Source of the DNA: Echinometra lucunter
Taxonomy: Eukaryota > Echinodermata > Echinoidea > Camarodonta > Echinometridae
Assembly (NCBI GenBank): GCA_029962745.1
Contig: CM057165.1
Coordinates: 3,626,340 to 3,690,339, forward strand
DNA: 64,000 nucleotides
Direction of reading: 5' to 3'
Shown piece by piece: positions 1 through 12,479 of this stretch (positions are counted from its first letter, which is position 1; each line of letters starts with the position of its first letter). A program made the position numbers and the translations under genes. The notes under the pieces were generated by a model. The model worked only from the letters and a program-made list of their open reading frames with translations. It did no database searches and was not told the DNA's origin.

Positions 1-1598
1 GACATTGCATTTATTTGGAGATGCTCTTTTTTGCCTGTTTGAGTGCACTTTGAAAAAAATCTAGGAACTGACACAGAATATTGTTTCTGTTTTTATTCCT
101 TTATCCTGAGGAGTGTTTATAGAAGCAGTATGATAAAGGTTTTCTGCATCCTCTATCCATCCAGAACATTTTGTTTTTGCAATATTTCTAGGGCCATGTT
201 ACAGATAAACTTTGAAGATGTTTCCAGTATGAAATTGCTTGTACTTTGTGCTGTTGGCAATTTTCAACATTTCTTGAAGTTAAGTGTGGAATATTGGGTA
301 CATATAATAGCATTGTCATGGCAACTGGTACACAAATCTAACAAGATTGTTTGTGTCTGAAAATGATCTTGATCAGGGTAAACTTATGAAATAATTGAGA
401 TGCCTTGACTTTTGCTCTACATCTCCACTTTAAATGTAAGCACTGGATGGAAATTTTCTGTTTCTACATCACCCAAACCACCCGACCAAGATGGCAGAAT
501 TTATATCGCTCTCCAAAAACAGCTGCATTCTCCCCGTTTCTTTTCTTTCCCTGGATAAGATGGAAACGCTTTGATGACGCTGTATGCTCCACTTGCCATC
601 GGATAGCTATACCAGTGTTGCTAGGGTCCGCAGACATTTGTAAGTGAGGGTGTTATTAATTGGAAGACGGGGGAACGCTGTGTCCTAGGAAGCATGGTTA
701 TGTGCAAATTGAAGGGTAGGTCTCGTCCTAAAATGTATTAAGAAAGTTCGCTTATGGGCGTAAAGCATGTATGTGGCATTTTGAAAAAGAGGTTTTTAAT
801 TTAAAGATAAAGTGGTAGTTTCAAGCATTCAGAAATACAAGTGGTTCTGTATCAAAGCTGAAATTAATATTAAAGAACTTATATTATTCTCTATTTGTAA
901 TGTCAAGTGCATGTACTTCCTGTGTTTAATAAAGGATATATTAAATAGAGGATAACCAGAGAATAGAGCTACTGTTTTTAAATCATACATTGTTATAACA
1001 GGAATATCCCTGTATTCTGCAATAAGTTTGATCAAAGCTATCCGGTTAAGTGTTTGATAAACTTTATTTACTCAAAGCTTATTGCTTTCAGAATAAACTG
1101 ATATGTAATCAGAATATTACATGTATATGATAAAACCACTCAGAATCATCGGGCGTGTTATTGCGCTGGAGTGAGTTCCAGTTGTCTACTTCACTTCATC
1201 ATGCATTGTTGATGTTTAGTCAGTGATGTTTACAGGCCGTTGTCATGGCGATTAGTCATTAGGTGGGTCCCTGCGCCTTGCTTTAGTCATGTCGATTCAG
1301 GACTTCATTAATTAACTAAGGTTGATGAGTTATCACAGTCATCATTTTCACTCATTATCTGATACTTTAGAAAATGATATTCACAATCGGAGAGTGATTA
1401 ACATGCATTCATAATGAAAATGAATAGTTGATTTTAAAATGAGAGGTACTCTGCTAAATTAGGTGAGCTGATTTCAAAATCACATCCAGTGAGGTATGAA
1501 AGCAATGTGATTTTACCTTTGAGAGTATTATATTGTCCAATTGAGTGCCAGAAGGCCATTAAGTCTGTAAATTGTAATGCCTTATACATCAGGACTCC

Positions 1599-1622
1599 CC
1601 CCCCCCCCCACCCCCTCCCCCC
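1599..1622. repeat. C-rich homopolymer tract
   Basis: A nearly pure run of C with one A. Similar C or G runs recur through the window, for example near 5160, 5311, 10407, 14686, 15011, 17716, 33660, 37442, 39302, 49869, 58062 and 62968. At least some belong to dispersed repeats rather than being independent microsatellites. Confidence 0.9.
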
Positions 1623-1689
1623 ATCTAAAGGGAATACTTTCCGTTCCATGATATTTGATAAGAAAACAATCTTTGGCTTTGATGAGGAA

Positions 1690-1975
1690 GTTAATAAGGA
1701 TGATGAAGATGATTACAATGATGAGTGCAATTATGATTGTAATAATAATGAGTGCAGTTGTAATTGCAATAATGATTGCAATTATGATTGTAATAATGAG
1801 TGCAGTGATGATGGCAGTAGTGAAATTGACCATGATGATTGTAATTATGATTGTAATTATGAGTGCAATGATGATGGCAGTGATATTCACCATGATGATT
1901 GCAATGATGATTGTAATTATGATTGTAATGGTGGGTGCAGTGATGATATTGACCATGATGATGGGATGGTTGATT
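1690..1975. repeat. Degenerate GAT/AAT-type minisatellite
   Basis: Imperfect repetition of GATGATTGTAATTATGAT-like units, with larger blocks of about 60-70 bp that include GCAGTGATGATGG and GACCATGATGATTG. All frames of both strands look artificially open (Asp/Asn/Cys-rich one way, His-rich or Ile-rich the other), as expected for a repeat based on three bases. No coding role is supported. Confidence 0.85.
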
Positions 1976-2274
1976 AATCAATAGCTAAGACAGGAGGCAC
2001 CATGGTCAGCGCTCTCACTGGAGGTCATTGAATATGACCTTGAAATCGACATCAAGTCTGACATTGACTACAATAATGATCACAAGGTTGACTGAAATAA
2101 TTGTAAAAATGATCAGTTGCATTGGAGATGTGAGAGGAGCATGCTAAAAGGCCTTAGACTAACATGTAGAATGAACTTAGAATGAGCAACTTACGAGTGC
2201 AGAGGCACAAATCCCCTTATTTCAAATCATAAGAAATAAGAGACTTTGCATTTTGAAAAACTAGAGTGGGTTAA

Positions 2275-2650
2275 ATCCTTGCGTATCCACCGCTGACGTG
2301 GCCTGACATTGATAGGCGGAAGGTCGGATCAAACATAAATTCCAAAGACCCTCCCACCCCTGCTTAATATGCACGGCGTAGCCATCGTAGGATGAGCACA
2401 GAAACTCAAAGTAATCTCAGAAAAACAACATTGACATTTTCAGCTGGCGGGTTAGGATCCTTTTCTTATCCCAACGGAGATTTCCACCGCTTGTCCCTCT
2501 CTATTATATCCTCCTCGTCTCGCAGCAAGAGCGACCAAGGCAGTGGGCGAGAGAGAAAATACCCTCCAAAATTCTAAGTATGGAGCTTTAAGAGAGGGGG
2601 AGAATTATGTGCACATTTTCGCGCCGCAATCCTCCAGGATTACACTTCTG
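2275..2650. promoter_or_regulatory. Candidate noncoding regulatory block
   Basis: This segment is richer in GC and more complex than its surroundings, with several CpGs (for example CGTATCCACCGCTGACG and GCACGGCGTAGCCATCG). It has no long conserved-looking frame and no splice borders. A Pbx enhancer or an unannotated 5' exon is possible; the call rests only on composition. Confidence 0.25.
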
Positions 2651-5600
2651 TTTCATGGGATTTTTATCAAATTTCATTGCATGTGTCAAGGGATAACCGA
2701 AGCTAAATGACGCTCAACTCGTCTCCAGATCTGTCAAGAATCTCTTTTTGCTCATCTTTGAGCTTTTATTTTATCTGATGGGGGCAATTGTCTGAGCTCA
2801 TTTTCATAAATCTATTACCCCCCTCCAAAAAATGCACCAAAATCCACTAGATTTTCTTCTCAAGAATTTTTTGTATTAGGAATACACTTAATGCATTTTT
2901 TATAAGGAAGATACTGCTTGATGTTTGTGAAAAATAATGTGAACTTTTTTTGTTCCCGTGGTATGCAAGAAGAGAGATGTATATAGATTTAGTGTCAGGA
3001 ATGTGAACGCTAACATTATTCCGGATTGGGAAATTGACACTTGTTGGAATCCGAGATTCTATCTTCAAACTTCTCACTTGCCCTGAGAATTGACAGAATG
3101 AGAGGAAGATGAAGAAGGAGACGAAGAAGATGAAAAACAAAGATGGGGTTGGAAGAGATCTTTCTAAGGCCATGAAAAAATCAGGAGATTGGTTCACACA
3201 AAGTCTTCAATACATTCATAGAGAAAACTATGGAATGTTTTATGCAATAAGTCTAAAACTTTTAACAAGAAATTCACTGGGAAGCATCAGATAGCAAAGC
3301 ACATAATGCAAGAATTATTACAATTCCCTGTTGTAATGCAGATTTTCTAACACAATGAAGTTCTTGATAAACAGTTAAGATGGACTTGTGTAAACATTGT
3401 ATGTTATGACAAATATATGCAGTCTTGTGCTCAAACTGCCAATAGATGTCTTAACATCAAATTCGGTTCACGTTTTAAAAGATGAATACACAGATGAAAG
3501 TGTGAAATGTAGATAAGTCTCTTGAACATTGTCCTTGAAATTTAGGTATTTATGAGGTTACATGACAGACAATGCTTTATACTACTCATCAATGCAAGGG
3601 ATTTCAATTTTATCCTGTAAATGTCTTGCTATGGTATCTCCTCAAGATTTCCCCAGTTCCCAGGAAAATTGGCTTTGTAATTTGTGTACATCTTTCAATT
3701 CTTTCTTCATTTAGTTGATTTTTAGAATCATATTCAGGATATGTCTTGGCCTTTGGGTAAGAAGAAGAAATGAATATTAATGTAATCCATCAATAAAAAT
3801 CCAGAGCTGGATTGAGATGTATTTGTCATTTTTGCAGTAAAAATTTGGTGATCTTGGTGAAATATTCTTATTCTGATTGCCCTACAAATTATTGGGAACA
3901 GTTACAGAACAAAACAAAAACCATTTGTGTCTGTCCAAATTGTATTGATATTACTATCAATTACAGTCACAATTTGAAAACTTGAATGTGACCTTTAGGA
4001 TTAGGATTAATGCTAAATACCAAGTAGCTAAAAATGGACTGTTGATAGTCTTAACTCTACAGCACCTAGTATCAATATTGAACTGGTTCTAGCTGTTCAG
4101 AACCTTAGTGCTGTGCCATTATGTGTCTTAATTTTGATATATCTACTTTTGTGTGCATTTGTGTAATTTATTTGTAAAGGACAATCAGAAAAAAGAGTAT
4201 TGATTAATGGTAAAGCTTTATATGGAAAGAATTCTTTGTGACATTATTTTTCTGATTTTTGCATTTCCATGTAGAAAAACAGTGTTTGTGGGAGAGTGTT
4301 GTATGAGAAGTTTCACGGAACAGTATGTCTCATGTAAATTTGAGTGTTGAGTGCCAGAATGACATGAACATCAACTCTTGTTCTTTAGTGCAGTGTTAAT
4401 GACCTTCTTGCTCAAAGTAGAAAATGTGTTCTCATAATGACCTGTGCTCTACATGTTGACGATCACAAAGACTTAATTTTTTTTAAAGAATCAATCATCG
4501 GCACTTTCAATAACCTTATGCAAATTATATTAAGATATGCAAACATGCAAATGACAAGTATATATGTAATTCAAGACTGATTTCTAATGGCAGTAGAATA
4601 TGGTATTGAAGTTGATTTGATTTCTCAAAAGTTTTTTGCCATGCTATGAATGTATGGTACACCAGGTAGGGAACTTTTGCCCCCCAGCGTAGTTTGAAAT
4701 GTTGTGATTTTATTTCCAATCTCCATGAAGCTCAGCCATCAACAGGGGGTGCTAACTCTGACAGGAAATGTTTCATTCTATTCACCTTGAATTTCACCAG
4801 TTGCTCCCGTAATTTCCCTTTTCCTGTTCTCATTTTTCATCAGGTTAGTTGGTAGGGGCAGGTATATAGGCAGGTACCCCGTGATCGTGATCACTGTCCA
4901 CTCCAAAATGAGGTGCGTTCCCACTGCCATCATGGTGCCAAGGGGCATATCCAGGATGTTCCATTTTAAAAAAAGTGGGAGGGGGAACACTATTTTAAAA
5001 AATTTATCTGACAGGGGCAGCAGATGGTTTTCAATTTTTCTGGTGCCTTTTGGTTCAGAAATTTGTTTGTGTGTGTTTAAGGCAGGGTTTATACACTAGC
5101 AGGTGCCCAAACAACATAATGGGCCCCTTATGTGTAACTCTGGGCCCCCATAACGGAGGGGGGGGGGGGGCTGATGTGCTTTTGTATACAGAACCTAGAA
5201 ATTTAACTCTTGGCACCTTCTCTCAACAAAATCCATGTTAAGCCATTTTTTAATGTATAAATACATGTGTACTAGTTGGAGTTTTAGAGAGGGGTACAGG
5301 CTGGTTATTACCCCCCCCCCCCCCCCCCCACCTCCCTCAATCTGCCACTGGTCTCCTGTAAATTCAAAATATGGTATACCTATATATAGGAGGGGTATGA
5401 GTCTTACCTGTGATATAAACACAAGCTTGCCTCCTGCCCCCCCTCCCCCTTCCCCCATGCCCTCGGCTGTCACCATAGGAAGCCTTCAAGGAAATTATGT
5501 CATATGTCAAGAAGGTAGATTTTAAAAATTATGTCTGAGTGAAATCGATTCCCATCAAAGGGAGCTTGACATTCAGATCCCATGTATAAAAACCTGATCA

Positions 5601-5730
5601 CACCAAATGAGAATAAAACCAGACTAGACTAAACTTTGCTTCAATCCAATGTCCAAGATTTGGTTTGGGTTTTTTTAAAATTGCTTTGACAATATGACCG
5701 AGGTACCGGTATTAGCTTTAAAAAGCTTTA

Positions 5731-6139
5731 TACAATTCATGACAGGAGTCATTAAAAAAATTATATCAGGTTTTCTTCCTCAAATTGGCAGCACTAGTAT
5801 TTCTCTTGTACTGTTACATTTTTTCTTCCAAGAAATCATGTGTCAGTAATGAATGTAAATTGATGGGAAGTTTGTTGAGAAGTTAAAAAGTTGCCAGTTT
5901 GTTGGGATGAACAGTGATTTTTAGTTTTCATGACATTGCCAATTTAAGAATTTTATTGCTTGTTTACCTAGAAAAAAATTTCACCATCAAACAACAAACA
6001 CTGATGAACCAAAATGGCACTACATGTGTAGAATGATCAGCATTTTCTGCTCATGTATGTGGTATAATTTTTAGGGCTCTGCATGGTAAGTTCTTGGGCA
6101 AAATCACACAAAGTGGACTCCCTGTCACGAATGTGTTAA
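5731..6139. mobile_element. MITE-like element, family A copy 1
   Basis: It is about 410 bp and related along its length to 57253-57670. Shared blocks include TTGCCAATTTAAG, ATCATGT and TTTTTAGGGCTCTGCAT. The right end CCTGTCACGAATGTGTTAA mirrors the left end of the second copy (TTAACCCATTCGTGACAGG), so this is an inverted-repeat element with a TTAA border. Its own left end (ATTCATGACAGG) is eroded. No transposase is encoded. Confidence 0.75.
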
Positions 6140-6689
6140 TATGCATTAATTGTTTAGATTAGAAACATATATGCCTTTCTCTCTTTCACATAATGTTTTT
6201 AGATTTGAAAAGAACCCCAAGGGTAGAAGGGAATTGTAAGGGTTGTTGATGATTTTTATTTTCTTTAATTATTTTCCTGAATTATAGAGTAATATTTTGA
6301 GGCATATTGATAGAAGAGACCTAAGATCGTCGGTGCCACCGTTTTGTGATTTCATAGATATTCAAACTGCCATTTCCACAGCATAGCCCTAGGCAAGTTG
6401 AATTTGTAACAGTATAAAGAAATAGAATTGAGGATAGATGATGATTTTATCATCTTGAAGTATACTCTTAAATCATCAGAGTAATATTTCAATTACATTA
6501 TTATAGAATTTTTGGAAGACGCTGGAGCCCTACAACATTATCAATTCTGCATTTTAATGTTTTGTAGATAGGTAAGCTGTCATTTCCACAATATGTACAT
6601 GTATCTCAAGGCAAGTTGAATCTTAAACATTTATAAAATGGGAAAGCTCAACTCATTTTAAGTATTCTGAGAATGATACTTCCCATCAA

Positions 6690-6960
6690 CCCCTGCATGA
6701 CCCCAGGAGGTCACGGTGAAAGAGAAACGAGGGAGGAGATCTTTGGCAAGCGGATGGCAGTGTTTATCTTGGATTCCATTTAGCTCCATCAGTCCGATTA
6801 CTGGCCTTCTCACTGTTAGTAATGGCGATAGGTAAAAACGCTTTCAGTAGCGTTTTAACTTCCACTCCCCAAAACAAATACGCCGACTTGCTGCCCCCGC
6901 TTCTTGTTCACCTCCATGCACAAGTGCTCGCTCTGACAAAATGAGCAAAATCCAAGTTAA
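6690..6960. promoter_or_regulatory. Candidate noncoding regulatory block
   Basis: A complex, non-repetitive segment inside AT-rich DNA. It includes the palindrome-like AGGAGGTCACGGTG near 6706, then TTTATCTTGG, CCATTAGCT-like motifs and a short hairpin AAAACGCTTTCAGTAGCGTTTT (arms at about 6836 and 6848). It has no open frame. Composition is the only evidence for a cis-regulatory role in Pbx. Confidence 0.22.
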
Positions 6961-7251
6961 TTTTTTATAGCGCAGATGTAGTATGGCCAGGTTAAGCACT
7001 ACAAAGCTGATTTCGATGAAAATTAATGTTCAGTATCGATGCATAGTGGGAGAAAGTCACGTTCCAGAATATATCACTGTGATGTGTTTTAAATTTGTTC
7101 AATTAACTATAGCTTCTGATTTAGTTTTGTATGTTTTATTCTGTTTTGTTTTGTTTTTGCTTTTGTATTCATTTTCTGCTTTTTTTCCTTAAGATGTGGA
7201 ACTTGAAGTAATCTTTGATTTACACCCAGTTCAGTATTCTTCCCTTCAGTA

Positions 7252-7331
7252 TATTGTCTGTTCAGAGCTCAGAAGGGCATTAACTCATTTTTGTACAGAC
7301 TGAATGCCCTTCTAGTTCCAAGCAGACAATG
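7252..7331. repeat. Short palindromic element, family E copy 1
   Basis: Inverted arms surround a central region of about 16 bp. The left arm is ATTGTCTGTTCAGAGCTCAG followed by AAGGGCATTAA. The right arm is AATGCCCTTCTAGTTCC followed by AAGCAGACAAT. The same core (AGAAGGGCATTAAGTC) and layout occur at 58323-58405. Confidence 0.7.
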
Positions 7332-8299
7332 TTTCTTTTGAACTCTCTCTTCATGCTTAGATTGATACAAAGCAAAACTGTCATTTTCTGAAAGAAAAAA
7401 CCCTCACTTTTTAAACTTTAATATCCACCATCGCCTCAATTTTGTAGGCCCAATATCAAGGCTGTTAAATCTTGGTATTTTTAATTGCTAATTAATGCAA
7501 AAATCGGATGAAACTAAAACTGAAGCTGTAATGTGATATTGCTACACTCAAGGGTTTTTGTCATAAAATTGTACATTAAAGGTTTGTAGCTGGCCATATG
7601 AGGATATGCTGACTTCAAATTTCAAGTTTGATCAGATAATTTTCATAGCTGTGATTTGAACTTTACCCACATCTGGTTAATATTATAAAAGTTAAGTCTT
7701 AATTTGCTGAACTATACTATACTGAAGATTCAAGTGAGTTTTTTCATTTTAATCTCTTGAGCAGGATCAACATTTTTGTGGCTTGGTTAGAAACATTTTG
7801 GGACCTATGGTTTTAATTTTCAGATGCTGAGAATAAAGTGGCTTTGATTATAATGGAGGGAATTTCTTCCCTAAAAATTTTATGTAGGCAGCTCTGAGGA
7901 GTTTTCAATGTTGACTTTAACTTTATGATGATAAAATATATTCATTTGATATGAAGGCATGAGAATTCTTACTTGCATTTTAACATAGTTTATATCATTC
8001 AAATGTTCCATGATAAGCCCTATTCATATTGAAAGTTATTGCTAAGAATTTTTATGTTAATTATTTGAACTTCAGTGCATACTTGGAGGATTTGTGGACC
8101 ATATTTTATGCAAAATTCCATCTCTCCTTTCTAGTCATTCCCCAAGAAACTATAATTGTTTTAATTTAAGGTAACGTTTTGTGTATTATAATACTGTGAA
8201 ATTAATTTATGTTAAACTACTTTCAATTAAGAATGTGCATATGAAAACAATTTTTGTTCGTATGGCAATACTCTTTCCTGATTCTTGTAGATATGCAAG

Positions 8300-8479
8300 T
8301 ACAGTCAACTCTGCCTAAGTCGAATTTCTTGGGACTGAAGAAAATGCTTCAACTTAGAGAAAATTCGACTTATGAGGGGTCAAAAACAATAGAAAATAAA
8401 GGAATGGGACCAAGTACAGATCTTCGACTTAGGCGATTATTCGACTTATGCGACTTCGACTTATGCAGAGTTGACTGTA
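8300..8479. mobile_element. MITE with perfect 15-bp terminal inverted repeats
   Basis: The 180-bp unit begins TACAGTCAACTCTGC and ends with the exact reverse complement GCAGAGTTGACTGTA. The outermost TA at each end would fit TA target duplication, as in the Tc1/mariner and pogo group. Internal GTCGAATTT/AAATTCGACTTAT blocks also occur inverted and repeated. No coding capacity. Confidence 0.85.
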
Positions 8480-9069
8480 TTAAAAACAATGAATAGCCAA
8501 GCAGTATGTGTATTAAAACCCATAATGACTCGACCACGCATTACATGTATCAAGCAAAGCAACCCATATCTAGACCAAGCGGGCACAGCGAAGTCAAATA
8601 CATACAAACTGTACCAAGTACTGGCCTCCCTTCCATACTCTTCCGAGCATTGACCTTTGACCTTGGCCCTTGCCTTACGACTGCCAACTCGGTTGCAGTG
8701 GGGGTTCAATTTATGGAGGAATATCGCTTGGCGGGGAGCTGGTAGTCCCTGCACAGCTGGGCAAAGGAGGCAACGTTTACAAATCAGTTTGGATGGATGC
8801 GTGTGGAATGTACTAATAGCTCATAGTGTATAATACTATAGATAGCAACATGTTTTAGTCCTGGAAACGTGTAGAAGGCAGAAGGAAGGGGCAGTGGACT
8901 GTTTGTTGTGGTTGTTGTTGTTTTTCTTATTCATCGTCATTTTTAACCTTCATTTTAAATATTTGTGGTGATGATTATTTGAAAGTGATAAAAATCTTGC
9001 AGAGATAAATGTCCATCTTCAACTCAGTAAACTGGACATGCTTTCCATATGTATTTTGTAAAGATTCTT

Positions 9070-9345
9070 ATTGCCCACTATTTTTTTTTTTACAAGTTTT
9101 TCTTTTGTTTTTCTTTCTTTCATCTTCTGTCTTTTCTCAGACACCTTTCCTTACTTCCTACCTCTCTCTTCCTCTCCACCCTCTTTTCTATCACTCTGTC
9201 TTGATCTGTCTTCCATTTCATTTCTTTCTATGTTTTCATATCTCCATTCCTCTTTGTTTTGCTAACATTGTTTCTCTCACTCTCTCTGTTCATTTCATGC
9301 TCTCTCTCTCTCTCTGTGTCTCTGTGTCTCTTTTGGCAAGCCCTA
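9070..9345. repeat. Pyrimidine-rich tract
   Basis: A T/C-rich stretch ending in a CT dinucleotide run (about 9299-9320). Open frames across it are compositional artefacts. Confidence 0.8.
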
Positions 9346-10406
9346 GTTTTTAGAACGAAGAATCTGTCCCTCTAGAAATCATATTATGCCTCACTTTTCA
9401 TCTAATGCATCATAATGCAGCCATAAAATAAATCAACCATGTCAGCACCAAATGTGAATACAATTTACATTTTAATCATCATTTACTGACCAAAACACAT
9501 ACTCATATCATGCCTTATATCTTAATTTGTTTTGGTTTAGCCATGATTTAATCTAAGAGTAAATACTAGGTGCCAGTCCAAATACATTTTGTTGTAAATA
9601 GAAATTGCATACAAATTGTCATTGCTAGTCAGAATGATGATATGATATGATAAGTTATCTGTACCTTTGTGCCAATGCTCCAAACTAACTTTCTTTGAAG
9701 GGGGTTCAGATTGTTTTTTAGGGCCTGTTTACACTGAGCCCTATATAACTCTTTTTTTTTAGCATTGGGAGTGAGGTCTGGATTCTGACCCCTACATAAT
9801 TTTAATTTTTTATTTTTTTAATTTGGGAGTCTGAGAGCCCTGTGTATTTTTTGTTTTGTTTTGTTTTATAGATTGTGGATGTCTGGGGTCTGAGCCCGTT
9901 TCATTTTTTTCTTAGATTTTGGGGGTCTTGACCTGTTGGTTTCGAGCCCTGCCTAAGCACAAACAGAAGTCTTCATATATTTGATTTTAAAATGAATAAC
10001 AATTTTCAAGTAATCAAACGTTGCTCATAATCCTTAGCACTTTCAGGGCCGGTTTGCTTTTTCTTCTCTTTAAAGATCATGTGTCAATAAGCAGCTATTT
10101 TCAAATCAAACCAAATCGGTATCTAGTTACTTTAAATGTTCAGTAAGTCTGACTTACGTGAAAGTCTGAGCTTTTCTTTAAAAAGAGTAAATATATTTGA
10201 AAAAGCAGTCAATTCTTTCTGATTCCACTGAGCATATCCCTTTAATGTAATATCTGTGCAAATGAATCCTTATCTGCCTCCTCTAGTCAATATTATTCTT
10301 TTGTGATAAGATTGTTTTATAATTGACTCAGTGAAAATAAACTTGCAGATAACAGCATAGTTTTCATATTTAGGGCAGTTATTTCTGTCATGGCTTCTGC
10401 AATGAC

Positions 10407-10423
10407 CCCCCCCCCCCCCCCCT
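10407..10423. repeat. Poly(C) tract
   Basis: A run of about 15 C within unremarkable AT-rich sequence. Confidence 0.9.
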
Positions 10424-10656
10424 CCTTCCTCACTGGTTTTTGAATGGCTTCCCTATTTCATGTTTATGTATGTGAATTATTTTTGGATGATTCTTTTTAA
10501 AGAAATAATTTTTCTTTCCACAGACATTGGACAGAGTTCAGTCATTTTCTGTACTGCTTGGCATATTGTTTTGTAGAGTTTCTTATATGTCAAACTGTTA
10601 AATTAAATACAAGTTGTTTTCAAAGTTTAGTACCATTAATTTTGTACCATGGGTAT

Positions 10657-10658
<2 letters not shown>

Positions 10659-10690
<32 letters not shown>

Positions 10691-10778
10691 TAATAATAAT
10701 AATAATAATAACAATAATAATGATAATAACAATAATAATAATAATAACAATAATAATAATAACAATAATAATAATAAC

Positions 10779-10813
<35 letters not shown>

Positions 10814-10829
10814 TAATAATAATAACAAC

Positions 10830-10865
<36 letters not shown>

Positions 10866-10926
10866 CATAATAATAATCATAATCATAATCATAATCATAA
10901 TCATAATCATAATCATAATAATAATC
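10659..10926. repeat. (AAT)n microsatellite with AAC and CAT interruptions
   Basis: About 265 bp of ATA/AAT repeats, interrupted by AAC units and ending in a run of AATCAT. It abuts a retrotransposon-like coding fragment. The apparent poly-Asn, poly-Ile and poly-Leu frames are not genes. Confidence 0.95.
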
Positions 10927-11215
10927 ATCGGAGCCTTAGGAACTGTAACAACCAGACACAGAAGCTTCCTGGCTGATCTAGGAGTCGAGGTGTCCTTTGA
11001 AACGATACAGAAGGCAAGCTTGCTTGGGACAGCTCACATCTTACGAAAGGTCTTGAACTAGAAAGAGAAATGAACAATGAAAAGAGGACTTGTTTGATAG
11101 AATAGAGAACAGATAACCCTAGATTTCTGGAAGAAGTCCGGTTGCTGTTTAATATACCAACAGAACATCAAGTTGTGGATAAAGGAAATAATAATAATAA
11201 TAATGATAATAATAC
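10918..11215 (+). mobile_element. 3' tail of a non-LTR retrotransposon (truncated)
   Basis: After the AAT repeat an open segment reads IIIGALGTVTTRHRSFLADL, then a spacer, then SLLGTAHILRKVLN and a stop at 11061. From memory, the pattern GALG-x(n)-QK-x-x-LLG-A-x-ILR-x-VL is typical of the extreme C-terminus of reverse-transcriptase polyproteins of invertebrate non-LTR elements. A short untranslated stretch and a second AAT run (11189-11213) follow, as at the 3' end of such elements. The catalytic RT domain is missing, and its 5' side has been replaced by the microsatellite. The family assignment is an inference. Confidence 0.6.
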
Positions 11216-12479
11216 TTGGTTCTTTTATAGCGCATAACACATTACAGGAAAGCGTGTCCCCATATATAGATATATATTTTTCAAATACAAGTAATGTCTT
11301 TATTGTTAATTTGTGAATGAAAAGAAATTGAATCAATGGTTTAGAGCAGTGTTGTACTTGAACATGACTTAGCATTTATTGTACTCCTTACTAAACACCC
11401 CCTCCCCCCTTGAGAAAAAGAGGACATCACCGTTTCCCCCTTTTTTAATATATTTTCTCTGAAATCTCATGGAAAAAATGAAAAGAAAATTCCCTTATGC
11501 TGAAAGTTTTTGCTTTAAACTCTCCCCCTCCCTCCCTTCTCATTTTCTTTCATTCTTTTGCTTGTCTCCCACCCCCTTTCTCCTTTTCCCCTTTCTCCTT
11601 TTCCCCTTTCTCTTTCCTCTTTCCCTTTCAGTCTAATATTTTCCTTTCTTCTTTTTCTTTCTCAGTTCATTATTGAGCTGACAAGGCAGGCCAGCCTTTT
11701 CTACTCAGCCAATATTTGACTTTAGTTAATCATTACCAAACCTAAAAGTGGGACTGCAAATAATTGGCCAGAAATTTCACATTTTTAAGAGCAGGGGGAA
11801 AAAATGCAAGTAGTTGTCTGGCAATACAGGGTGCACATTGAACATTACGTGAATGTAATGTTTATTATCATCATCTCTATGGAGATTAAAATCAAACAAT
11901 TTCTGTAGCATTCAAACACTGAAAGAAAAATGGTGAATTATGAATAACATTTGAGAGCAATATCCCTATAAATACCTTATGCAAATATCTCCACCCCAAA
12001 TGCACTTGTAAAGCATTATTTTTTTATCATAACCATGATACTGTGCAGTTTATTTTTATGTTTTTTGTTAACTACATGAATAGTTCAAACTGTAGCAATT
12101 ACAAGACAAATCTATTATTTGGCTATTCCAAAGGATGATATATTTCAAAAATTATTTTCTATATTATAAACAATTTTTTAGTACTTGTTTGGAATATAAG
12201 TTTGCCTTTTACAGTCTGGGCAAAATGCAAAGCAGGTTTGTCAACTGTGATTTGATTCATAACAAGTCTGTTATCAAAGTGTTGTTTCAGTGGGCTCATA
12301 TAAGGGACTGTTTTAATTTTAATAATCAAAAGATGGCAAATTTTATTAATTCTTTGTAAGATGGATTATGGCAGGGTTGCCAGTATTGCTAATTGTTTCA
12401 AGTTCAGGTCCATTCCACACTCTCTAACCATGTATTATATGGCTTCCTTTGTTATTACAGTGTTTATCCTCCAGGTATA

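Noticed and set aside
1489..1977. Long plus-strand frame rich in Asp, Asn and Cys, and overlapping minus-strand His- or Ile-rich frames
   Set aside because: All frames across the GAT/AAT minisatellite are open because of its composition. No splice partner or domain.
10558..10976. Poly-Ile, poly-Asn and poly-Leu frames
   Set aside because: Direct translations of the AAT microsatellite. Only the short retrotransposon-like end is kept.
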